From: Bugulina stolonifera
Taxonomy: Eukaryota > Bryozoa > Gymnolaemata > Cheilostomatida > Bugulidae
Direction: 5' to 3'
DNA length: 64,000 bases
Assembly: GCA_935421135.1 (NCBI GenBank)
Contig: OW285188.1
Location: forward strand, 4,640,733-4,704,732
Shown here: in pieces, positions 10,531 to 21,423 of the stretch
Numbering within the stretch: the stretch's first letter is position 1
Layout: each line of letters begins with the position of its first letter
Made by a program: the position numbers and the translations under genes
Notes under the pieces: generated by a model
What the model saw: only the letters and a program-made list of their open reading frames with translations
The model's database searches: none
What the model was told of the DNA's origin: nothing

Positions 10531-13500
10531 CTACTCGAATCTCAACCTCTTCCTACAAGCTGATAACTTCTCTTCGTGATATTCTCGTTTTTTTCCTCTT
10601 TGATTCCTACGATTTAAATAATTATTGTTAGAAATCAGAAAGGCAACAAAGAGGTAGACTTTGCATGATGGAAATGCATGATGATATGACATTGTTATTT
10701 AAACATAGGCTTACATATTTGGATATTACGATGCTAAACAAATAGCAATAACTTAGTTCGGTATTACGATGTGTGCAATATCCGAATATGCCTAATAAAC
10801 ACATTTTGATGAGTTGTAATTTTATGTTATAGAGATAAAGGTCATTTCAATGTCACTTCTTCAATGTGTCCTGATACTGTATGCAGAGACTAGAGATTCT
10901 ACATTGTACCTCCAACCAAAATAATTGTCTTAAAATTAAATAGAGTCAGTGTAACATAATTGGTAAAATTTATCGTGACTGTCAATAGTCTAATTGCACA
11001 CTTACTTGGATGAGTTGTGTGTTTGTGTGGTAGCAGCACCTGGTTTTGGCTTTATATCTACTTCTGGCTGTTTAAAAAGAGTAGCAAGAATTGTGATCTG
11101 TATAGAGACTGTCATGTGACAATTCAGACATATACGTGTAAGTGTAACTATGTACGTGTACATTGTATATTTCATTTAGTCTTACATTTAATGCCAAAGT
11201 AACTTATTAATTTATCATTGAAACTACTCAGTTTTTATAACTAGATCACAGGTACTGCCAGGTGTGATTATTCTCCTGCCATACATTATCTCCAGGTAGC
11301 GTAACAACATATTATATTTACATTAGTCCCAAATAACACACAGCTACAGTAACCTAGTACTAATAAATATGATGATACATTTGTATATTCATGTACTTAC
11401 ATCTACATATTGTGCTGTGGTAACGTCTCTGTACATACATGTACTTTCTGGTTGTGATGGATTATATCTGTAAATAAACAATTTTATCTCAATACCACAG
11501 ACCTGGACAGACTGATAAAAACAACTGGATACATTCAAATTATGAATTATTATTTACATGTCATCATTCAGGTAGTTGGTGTAGTTTTTGACACTTAATA
11601 ATAATTTATAATAAATAAGCAGCTGTAGATAGTTCTCGGCGTATACTATCTATAAAATGAGAATTAACGCCTCGTTCTTCTAAACACTCACTATGGTGTA
11701 CCAATGTTACATGTAGATGTTACTTACTCAGATTGGTGAACTGTTATTTCTGGATAAAATAGTTCTACATCCATTCTAGTAGTCTGAAATGTAGCAACAT
11801 AATGAATATTTCAGTATATGCACTTTTAACAATATAACCTGGTAGCAATCCTACCAACTTTCTATAACATGCAGCAATTGAACTATGGTTTATGGTGTTC
11901 AAATTGAAGTACTGTATTATGATTATACAAAATATAGTGCAAACCTGTTCATTTGCAGTGTAATTAGTTGAAACAGTTGCAGTTGAATAAATTAAACCCC
12001 AGTATACACATTATCTAAGGATTTTGTAAGCCTACATGTAGGTTTTATCTTTATTTTAAATTTCACGTCTCCACCATATACTTTATATTAACCTGAACTA
12101 ATTCTCTTTCAGATAAGCAATACTTTTTAATGTTGAATGTACAATACTATTGACTATTTAGGGAACCAGTTGGATATTAATGATGTCAAACATAGCTAAG
12201 CTACATGTAAATATCTCTATAATTCTAATATATATGTACATGTAGAACGAACCAATCTCTCAATCTAGAATCAAATTATTATATACAATATTCACCTGAT
12301 AGTTTTCAAGGTTAATACAGTGTAAATATAACCATTTGGAATGAAAAGCCCAGTGTAAAACAACCCATGAGAGACTGATCCAAAGGCTTTCAACAGCATT
12401 TAATAATCAACTTTTAAACTTGAATTTTGAGGTTCATTTCTTGATCATAATGTCTATCTTAGATATTTGAAAACTAACTGAGCTCATAATATTAATGTAA
12501 GACAGCACCTACTAGAGTTTATACACTGTTAATCTATCAATGACTATCTACAGTATTACATGTTGCTCAAAGTTCCTATTTTTGTAGCACAGCAGAATCA
12601 ATACATGTTTAATAATTGTGCATAAGAATAGTCTATAGTCCTATAAATCTACCTGTTTACTCATTGCAGGAGTGTACACCGGTCCATTGGGGTATGGTAG
12701 GATCGGCTCCGTGCATTCTGCTAAATTGGGCTAAAAAAATGTAACAATAGTTTGATTATCGGTGTGTTGCTGGGTTTGCATCACAATGTTACATGTAAAA
12801 TTAGTCCTTGGTTGCTTGAGACCAATATAAGTCATGCACGATACATACGAGTACACTGTACCAAGGGATACAGTCAGTTAGAAGCAACCAAAGATTTGAC
12901 TCTGACAATTGCAAACGTTGGTAAAATAACTTTTAACTTTTACGACGTGGGTTAGTCTGACTGTCATAACAGAAGATTCAGCAGCATTTTCAAACCTATA
13001 TGTATATCAGAATACTTAGTATTCACCTTAGGGAATAGTTATTAACACACAATTAATTAATTCTATTAAGCTGTGAGACCCGATCTTACTTGTGTGATAT
13101 AGCATTAGGGTTTACCATAACAGCTTTACTAAAGTAAAATACATTTATATGTCAAAGGTTTCGAAACCAAAGGACTACTAGTAATATAATTAATTAATAT
13201 TTCACTGCACTGTAAAGTGAAATTTGTTGTAAAGGATATCAAATAACATGCATACTCTGCTGCCGAAACCATATAGCCCTACATATGCATGTACGAGTAA
13301 ACTGTTGCACTAAATATGCACTGTCATACATGTACATGTAGTCTTGCAAACTGCATTCCTTTTTTTCTCTACATTAAAGCACACATTCCTTTTGAATCTA
13401 GTACTTTACACAATCGTATAAAAACAGACCTAAAATATTTTCTTCAATTGTTTCTTTTTCTTATTGGGTAGGAACACTGTTTTCAAAATATAAAACATAA

Positions 13501-14084
13501 AAGTACTAATGCAATCAAAATACATTTAATGACTGTTCAAATAAAAACTTTAACCCACCTAAACATCTCCAAAATCGACTCCCAAAAATTTGAACTTATG
13601 ATAAACTGTATATTTACCTGAATTACTTTTTTCTTGAACTGACTATCACCGTCCGCTTCAGTAGGAATTTTTTCTGGCATGGCAATCTGTAATATGTAGC
13701 AGGTGATAATATTTAAAATGTATGTTCGCTACCCAATAGAGTCTCTGAAAGTCCAATGTTTCAAATTCAAAATTAATTAGATACATCAAAGATAGATGAC
13801 CATAAGAAAGATCATGATGTAGAGGAAAGTTTTGAAGCAGAAGGTGATGCTTATGTCACTAGCAAGGATACAGTTGAGGGGGAAGTATTGGCATGTTTAG
13901 TTAGAATGCGATGGTAGTACCAAAGTAAATTAATCATCATGTAACTCTTAACCCATGTAGACGTCTTAAAAGTTAAATTATGAAAGATTTGCGAGCTAAG
14001 AGAAAATGATGCATCATTTACCTGACTGAATTCTTCCCCAAATTTCCTCTTTATTGGTTTAGCCCACTTTTCTGGCATAGCGAT
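10531..14084 (-). CDS. Unrecognised protein, at least seven exons, duplicated exon start
   Basis: Reading down the minus strand, the exons are 14084-14022, 13686-13618, 12730-12653, 11783-11728, 11467-11401, 11067-11006 and 10606-10531 (stop TAG 10533-10531). All seven have AG/GT borders and phases that agree, giving at least 156 residues. The first two exons both begin with IAMPEK (ATCGCTATGCCAGAAAA versus ATTGCCATGCCAGAAAA), so one is a duplicate of the other's start. The protein could begin at the ATG 14078-14076 or have further exons upstream. It is rich in Pro, Tyr and Lys, has short tyrosine motifs (PNGPVYTPAM, MYRDV, AQYVD) and a basic tail (RGKKREYHEEKLSACRKRLR). There is no signal peptide or membrane segment. 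I do not recognise the family. Confidence 0.7.
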
Positions 14085-15850
14085 CTACAATACACAACAG
14101 ACAATAATTCACCACACTATACTGTTTGTTAGCTATGTGTAAATATCATCAAGCTGTTGGAAATATCTAACAATTTCTACTATCAGTGATCAATCTCTGT
14201 TAATAGTCTAAATAATCTTCATGAGATATGTATGAACTCAAAAAACAAAGCTGATCAAAAGTCCAACTGTACGGTAAACTAGATTGTACATGTAGTATAA
14301 AATCCTTGAACCATCAGAAAGAGCGTCTACTTGCAGGAATATCAAGTTATTACCAAAATATTTATCTTATTGCATGTTTCACTGATCAGCCAGTAAAGTT
14401 CTTAATATTTGCAAATAATTACATAACTATCAAACTTCAAAACTTTACAGTTCAGGAATTTTCACAATACTGTACTGAGTTCTTGAAAATATACATGTAT
14501 ATCATACATTTATTGTACTTAAATATAGAAAGTCTGAAGGAGATGTTCTCATGTAGTCCATATCTTTGCGTTAGTGTTTAGTCAGAAATTTCCAAATGTT
14601 GCTGTTCACACAATGAAAGTCTCAGCTCAACTGTTACCTTACTAAACTACAACTTCTGCTTTATATGACAAAGAGAGTTACGAGTGACACTTCAGCTTCA
14701 TTCTGTCACACAACTTGTTATATGTACAATTATGCTTACATTTATATGCAAAACTGTACATACAGCTTGATTTAGTAACACTTTGGTTCACAGCTTTGTT
14801 AAGTAGAGCGTAATTGTTAAGTGTCAGTAATGAAGATAATAGCAGCCAAAGTGTACCAGGGAACATGGTAGAGTACAACATGTTTAATCCAATGGATATA
14901 CTCCACCAACAGATGGTTTAAGTATAATTATGATATATTTACAAAAGTCTTTGGTTTCAGATCTCTGGCCCAATGTATAATAAACAGAAGAATTTCCAAA
15001 GGAAATAATGTAGTATGCCTGCACGTATAGAAAGTCCATGTAAATAGAGAAAATATTTTCCTAGTGAACAGAAGGTTTTACAACAACAGAAATCAGGATT
15101 GGGCTTTACATAGTATTGGTCTTTAGGAAGAAGCTCTACAATTTTTATTAAGTTGAGTCAATTTTAACCAAATATTTAAATGGTCTAACTGGCACAATTA
15201 ATACCTGTACATTAATGAACTATTCACTCATCATTACACCTTGCTCTCCCATCTTAATTATCTGCTCACAACCTCACAATGGATTTCACTGTAGACAGAG
15301 GACACACTGCTTTACACCTACCAAATTACCTCATTCTAGCCCTAGGCCTACAGTCCATGTGTAAAGATAAAAACAAATAGATTGATCTCAATGATACTCA
15401 ATTACTAGCACTCACCAATCTTTCTCATGTTGGTGACAAACAGAGAGAAATAGAATAAACCCCCCAAATTTATTGTATAGAACAGTTTATTGGTGAGTAA
15501 ATCAACATTTAAAGGTTTTCTAATTTAGTGGTAGATTTTATATATTTATTAAAATACAGAAGTTTATTCAGACTGTACAGGTCTTCCCACCTTTTGTCTG
15601 ATTATTTGAAGGTTCAAAGAAGCTGATGTTCACTCCATGGCATATCCTAAATAGAGTCCTCTCATCCTCTAAGCCAAATGATCTCAACACTCTCAGCACA
15701 TAATTGGTTAATTGAGCAGGTAAGAGTACAATCAAAGAAGAGAACTTGGTAACAAACTCAACAAGTTCCCTGCCATTTGCTTCTGAGTACCTAAATCCTA
15801 AAAATGTTTGTTTTTGTTCACAGACTTGAAACAGATGAACAATATGAGTG
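14085..15850. other. Intergenic or upstream region of the minus-strand gene
   Basis: Two open frames on the minus strand are worth noting but unsupported. At 14881-14678 a leader-like sequence, MLYSTMFPGTLWLLLSSLL, is followed by a possible donor (AAAT/GTAAGC). At 15885-15568 a 105-codon frame includes FGLEDERTLFRICHGVNISFF, but it overlaps repeat A. Neither shows homology I recognise. Confidence 0.35.
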
Positions 15851-16258
15851 GGGGATTTATAGCTCAGCTTCCAACAGTGAGCCAAAGCTAGCTAAGTAAT
15901 GATAGCTTACCTGGCTATTACCACAAATAGGCCTGCTGCTTGCTAAACAAAACTGTGAATTTACCAACCATTGGTTTTATTGCCAGAGAGTGCAAGAAAT
16001 AATTATAGTTATGGGAACTTTACAAAATAATGTGAATTTTTGGTTGCCATAAAAATTGAGTACCTATTATAGTATTCTCAATTAAATTAGTGAAATATGT
16101 AAAGCAGTTAAACCCAGAAAAATTGGATTCCTTATAAGGAAATGTGCTTATAATATATATGTAAATAGAAAAAGGAATTCTAGTTAAACATGTACATGTA
16201 TAGCAAAACAATTCTGTCTATGTCTTGGGCCATACATGCAGAATTTTCTCCACAATTT
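15851..16258 (+). repeat. Dispersed repeat family A, copy 2 (uninterrupted)
   Basis: About 408 bp matching 2394-2610 plus 3664-3858 in order. This shows what the left copy looked like before the LTR inserted. There are no terminal inverted repeats and no coding potential. Confidence 0.85.
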
Positions 16259-17017
16259 AAATCTAAAATGTAACAAAAATTTGGTCTCTAATAAATATTT
16301 ATTTTGTAAGAATCTTTATGTGTCTTCTTTAGATAATCCAAGCTGAAGCACTATTTGTAACTTTCATTCGTATTATAATTCTTCCCACCATATTAAAGCC
16401 ATTCAAATATGCACGTAATATGAACCTATTTTTTACTACTAGAGCAGCATACAAATATTAAGCGAAATTGCACTAATTACTGCCATTTTAGTGGCTCACT
16501 TGAAAAAACTTTTTTGAATGCAAGAGGGGGCCTCTCTCCAGCAGCTCACTACGGGGGCTGGCATGGCCTGCGACCATGCCGCCTGCCATCCTTCATCTGT
16601 CCAGATTTTTTACCCAGGGCACCTGGCAAGTATGCCACCCACAGTGACTCCTAATGTGCCACTGTACAGATTGCATGTTTTATTAACAGAGTTTAAGATT
16701 CCAGACAAACATTTATCTTTGGCATAGTCACGCAGAGACATACAATTGAGATGTTTCCTTACATCTACAGATTACCCATTGCCATCATACAATGTAGTCT
16801 TACAGATTTTACTGTGTGTGTAATAGTTGTAATAAAAGACTAGCTCCCCAGCTTACAACGGTCACCAACAAAACAGGTGCTGAATTTTATAGCCTGAAGT
16901 GGTTGTAGTGAAATTATGACAGGATGGTGCTCTTTAAATATTGGCTTGGCCCTTAGCATCACAATACATGTAGAAAAAGATGCAGTAGCTTTCTCAATAT
17001 TATATTAGCAATACTGT

Positions 17018-17131
17018 GGAGTTATATTCTCTCTATGCAGTAGTAGGGAGTTATATTTTCTCTATGCACTAGTAGGGAGTTATATTCTCTCTATGCACTA
17101 GTAGGGAGTTATATTCTCTCTATGCAGTACT
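17018..17131. repeat. Tandem repeat, 29 bp unit, about 4 copies
   Basis: The unit is GGAGTTATATTCTCTCTATG plus a variable CACTAGTAG-type end. Confidence 0.85.
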
Positions 17132-17249
17132 TCAGTGGAGTTAGCTGCTCTCTTTACAATATTGTGGATTTATCTTTCTCCTAAACAGTAAAGTTAAGTA
17201 CAGCACAGTACAGCACAATGTACAGTAGGTGTACTGTAGGTGCAGTATA

Positions 17250-17416
17250 CAGTACTGCACAGCACAGTGCACGGTACAGCGCACGGTACAGCGCACGGTG
17301 CAGCGCACGGCAGAGAGCACGGCAGAGAGCACGGCAGAGAGCACGGCAGAGAGCACGGCAGAGAGCACGGCAGAGAGCACGGCAGAGAGCACGGCAGAGA
17401 GCACGGCAGAGAGCAG
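17250..17416. repeat. Minisatellite, 12 bp unit GCACGGCAGAGA
   Basis: Nine perfect units run from 17305 to 17412, preceded by degenerate 12 bp relatives (GCACGGTACAGC). Because 12 is a multiple of three, all frames stay open and produce artificial repeat proteins; these are not genes. Confidence 0.9.
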
Positions 17417-17646
17417 GTACAGCTCTCTCTCTCTCTGTACTGTAGAGTTATCTTCTATCTTTACAATATACTGCAGGGTCATTTTCTTTCTATGCAGTAC
17501 CGTGCAGTTGAGTAACAGTTGAGTACTGTGCAGCACAGTACTCTCTATGTGTAGTTCCACAGAGCTTCATTAAGTTTGACACAATCAGTAAATTAATGCA
17601 GAGATTGGGGAGATTCTGCTTAGTACTTTATATGCTATGTTATATA

Positions 17647-18195
17647 TGTTACCCCTTCATGTTGGTGTATGGATACAGAACGTGGTGACACACCGTCAGT
17701 GTTCAACAGCTTAAAAGATGAAGGAACGAAGTGAAAGTCTCTGTATATAAGTATAGATGTGTCTTTATTGCGATCCAAGCATGAACTGAGACAACAATTG
17801 AAAAAACAATGCCCTTTATATAGTAATAGAACTTCCGGAGGAAGTTCCAGTAAAAAGGCCGATGTGGTATCCTAATAAGACGACATAGTGTTGTCTGGAA
17901 ATTGCGCAACAATGTGGCGGCCGGAAGCCCGAGGTCTGACCCAAAATAGGTTGGGTTTGACAAAAGATGCCTAAAATCATCTAGATCATATGCAAATATC
18001 AAGTATCTCTGAGAGGTCGAGCCTCTTTACAGGGGTATAAAAAGGGTTACAATGGGTCGTCTTGAGTAGTTATTTGACTACTAGTACCTGTTGATCTTTT
18101 ATGTAATGAGAAGGCCTAGCACCACTCTAGGCTCTTCATTTTGGAGTCATCTTAGGACGACAGCACAACCCCCCAAAAACCATAACGGTATTGCA
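17647..18195. mobile_element. Two abutting LTR-like fragments in opposite orientations
   Basis: Segment 17725-18000 carries minus-strand TATATAAAGG (near 17813) and AATAAAG (near 17763) and matches 4200-4450. Segment 18040-18195 matches 3967-4110 inverted: both contain the shared GGTGCTAGGCCTTCTC in opposite senses. This arrangement implies a rearrangement or a second insertion. Confidence 0.55.
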
Positions 18196-18199
18196 AAGT

Positions 18200-18808
18200 A
18201 ACATAATACATTATATTGTAGTGAATCAGCATAGCCTGCCACGGCATGTACTATAGCTCGTGCTACAAACCATATACATGGAACCTATACTTGCTTGACA
18301 TTGTTCCAATATCTTATACATGCATTGACATTACTCTCATATTATATGCATGGCTCTAATAAAGCAACATCTCCTAACTCAACCTAGAGTCTTCCTCTTC
18401 CAGGCAGGTAGCTCCACCTACAGGTCTTCTCAGACCTAAGCGGCCGAGCTCATCCTCATACTCATTTAAGCACTCTTTCTACACTCCTTGCAAGTTCTAC
18501 ATCATCGGACTTTAGCCGATCCTGGATTCTTCATGAATCTAGCGTCGGGTCTAAGCCTTTAGATCAATACTACTTCTTTCTACACTTCTTTGGAGTATGA
18601 ACCTACAGACCTACGTCGACCCTGGACTCTTCCATGAGCCTCAGCCTCGGCTTACGTCTTTATCAACAACCGTAGAGCTGAGCTAACTGTTCACTCTTTA
18701 TGTAATGTGTGGAAGCTACCTTGGCCATCCACTACCAACTTGCAAGCGCTTCCCGTACCCGTGCCTAAATCGACACCCATATGTAACCCTACACAGCAAA
18801 ACATTACA
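18200..18808 (+). mobile_element. LTR-like sequence, plus orientation
   Basis: CTCTAATAAAGCAACATCTC near 18355 is the same polyadenylation block seen on the minus strand of the 2611-3663 LTR. The element ends with AAAACATTACA at 18808, the mirror of that LTR's TGTAATGTTTT start. The left boundary is uncertain because the upstream part has diverged. Confidence 0.55.
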
Positions 18809-19178
18809 ATATTACCATGTATCTATTATATCAAAATTTAGAGAATTCCCCAAATTAATAAAATGTAGCACGGTTTTATAATGTAATACTGCATAGACTG
18901 CAGCTGCAGTGTTAGCAGTGATTACACATAGGCAACTTCTTTAAACCATTGTTGAATTAATGTGTGACAATCCATTTAAGGTTGTCAGTAAAGAGCTATT
19001 TACTTGATGTCCTACAATGGGAATTTGATTTCTCCTACAATGGAATCTTGCGCACACAAATTGATGACATCACAATCAACTTATTTTTTTAGATTAGTTT
19101 GCAAAATTGAATGCAGCAGAAGTGTTCTTAATCATTTTGCAGAATAATGTACGAGTAATAAATTACTTGCACTAGAGT
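18809..19178. other. Intergenic, likely promoter region of the next gene
   Basis: AT-rich sequence with no repeats recognised. An in-frame TAG lies two codons upstream of the ATG at 19179, fixing that start unless an upstream exon exists. Confidence 0.4.
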
Positions 19179-20215
19179 ATGTCGAGTAGTCACTCATCCA
19201 GTTTGTGTAGTGTTCAGCAACAAAGGCGAATGTATGAAAAACGATTAGTGGATGAGGAAGAGCTTCAGAGTGAGGTATCCTGAATAATAATAATAATAAT
19301 AATAATGCATGTGATGCATATTTTAATAAGATTTTCTTTTTTAAATCATTGGATGTATTCAATTTTAGTCTGTGGAATCAAATGATTCTCCTTCGAATTG
19401 TTAATAAAAACTTCACTTTAAATTTATTATCATGTTTATCACAGTAGTTAAGAGCTCAGCTATCCCTATGAACCTGCCTATTGTAATAATCATTTTTAAA
19501 TATAAATAATTAACAACAGTATCCTATTATTAATTATTTTAGGAAGCAAAGATGGCTGAGAGTGCGAAGCAGAACTTAGTTGAAGTGGCTGCTGCATTAA
19601 AAGACAGTAAGTAGATCCTCTACCGTTACTATGAGTTTGTTACAGTTTGCTTGATCTCTACAAATCTGCGAGCTGTATTAGTCAGCGAGTTATGGCTTGG
19701 TGTCATAATATACGTAACCGTTGTCAAGTGGTGATTACTTGGTATTACAGACAATTGAAACTAACAACTTTCACCTTTAAATTGTAGACCAGCTGCGGAT
19801 TCTAGAGGATGAAGTTAAATGCAGACGGGTGCATAGCTGGGTACATGATGTTAGCGAAAAACTGCATCATACCGTCAATAGAAAGGGACAAGTGGTTGCC
19901 CGCCCCCCTAAGCAGAAAATAGGAGCCAGTGCATGGCATAAAATTGCATTGGCTGGGTCAGCAGTGGTGGTGACAGGCTTTCTCCTCTATCAACTGAGGT
20001 ATGTAGCTGGTAGTGAGTACCATGTGATACAAACTCACTACAATGTGCATGCCTCACTCATAGACCACATAGACATAGATAGGATATAACACATGTAGAT
20101 ATACTGTAAATGTACATATAGATATACATGTGGATAATAATACATCTACATGATTGTATAAAATGTACATGTACAATACAATCATTGTGATTTCATTTGT
20201 TTGTATTCCAGATAG
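19179..20215 (+). CDS. Small predicted tail-anchored membrane protein
   Basis: Four coding exons join in phase: 19179-19274, 19543-19606, 19788-19998 and 20212-20215, the last supplying only the end of one Arg codon and TAG. The product has 124 residues. The first 32 are Ser/Gln-rich (SSSHSSSLCSVQQQ). Residues about 18-75 are charged and likely helical or coiled-coil (RRMYEKRLVDEEELQSE, then LRILEDEVKCRRVHSW). A hydrophobic segment at residues 106-121 (IALAGSAVVVTGFLLY) sits three residues before the C-terminus. That layout is typical of tail-anchored proteins of the ER or outer mitochondrial membrane. I do not recognise the family. An alternative that reads through the last donor ends within a few codons. 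Confidence 0.6.
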
Positions 20216-21423
20216 AAGACATCAACCATCTGATTAGAACCAATGCAACCAGAAGATATTGCTGCCGCTGCTGTAGATTTTCCAGCCACCCCCTCTCTGC
20301 CGATCATCAGAGAGAGGAGATAACTGCAGATATTAATCACTCGTTCTAGAGTGCTGTAGATATAATATTGTTATATATTATACATGCTTATATTATTATT
20401 ACCTGAATTATATTTTATTAGGCGTTATTGTGAGACTGTGTTCTGGCTGGCAATAGTTATATTAACTGTTACTGTTGGTCACTGTGTGTTCAATAAAAGT
20501 TATATATTATATTCTACACTGTATGCCATGCTTCTGTCCATTTGTCAGCTAAGTGGACGAAACACTAGAAACAGCTAAACTCTTTCTATAGTACACATAA
20601 TACAATCATGTAGCACATGTGTATGTACATAGACATGGGATGTCTCTGACAGCACTAACATGTTCCTAGTAATATAATAATGACAGACTGTACTGACAGA
20701 GTATGTCTGTGTATGATATGAGCTTACCAAGGTCTCACCACCACTCGTCAGTTACTTACTGTCTATTAGTAAATAACACTACCAAGCCCACTTACATGCA
20801 CCATGGCAAATATATTATATATTATAATGTACATGTATATTATATATAATATATAACCTGTGTGTATTAATATATATGTAGTTGATGCCGGATATGCAAT
20901 TGTCAGAACAACACAGTCCTTTGGATTTCTTTATTCAATGACACTTTATTGTTTCAGTGGGATTACATAAGTGATTTTTAAAAAAAACAAAAAATAACAA
21001 AAATATAGAAATTTGACACAGAGATGCTTCTATACATGTATCTGTATAATACAGTTATGACTGTGTAACTTATTCTGTAGTAATACTGAAGTAATACACC
21101 AATACACAAAACAGTAATACAATAATACATATTACGTACCCATATTATACATGATTGTATGATTGATATGACAGAGATTGTGCAGTAAAATTTTACAAGG
21201 TTAATGAAATTGTCTGCTCTTATACCTCATATGTGAGGGAGAACAACTGCTAAATACAATCTATAGAATATTAAACATCCAAGATTCATCTTCTCCCCTT
21301 ATGTTCAACATCACTTACCAAGCACTGAGCACAGAAGTTATCCACTCTCTGTAGCTTCTATACATAGAGGACGCAATTTCCCTTACAAATCCCTGAATTT
21401 CTCTAGGACCAATAAAATGATGA
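20216..21423. other. 3' flanks of two convergent genes
   Basis: The tail-anchored gene (plus) and the channel gene (minus) converge here. AATAAA near 20491 could end the first. TTTATT at 20929 and 20946 (AATAAA on minus) could end the second. At 20810-20875 there is an AT-rich palindromic stretch around ACATGT. Confidence 0.4.

Noticed and set aside
15568..15885. 105-codon minus-strand frame
   Set aside because: It begins inside dispersed repeat A and has no recognised domain. Kept only as a note in the intergenic entry.
17250..17416. CRISPR array
   Set aside because: Units are head-to-tail 12-mers without spacers, in an animal genome. The other tandem arrays fail for the same reason.
17141..17560. 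Overlapping frames with RQRA, ESTA, GREH or LSAV repeats
   Set aside because: All come from the 12 bp minisatellite, which is open in every frame and on both strands.
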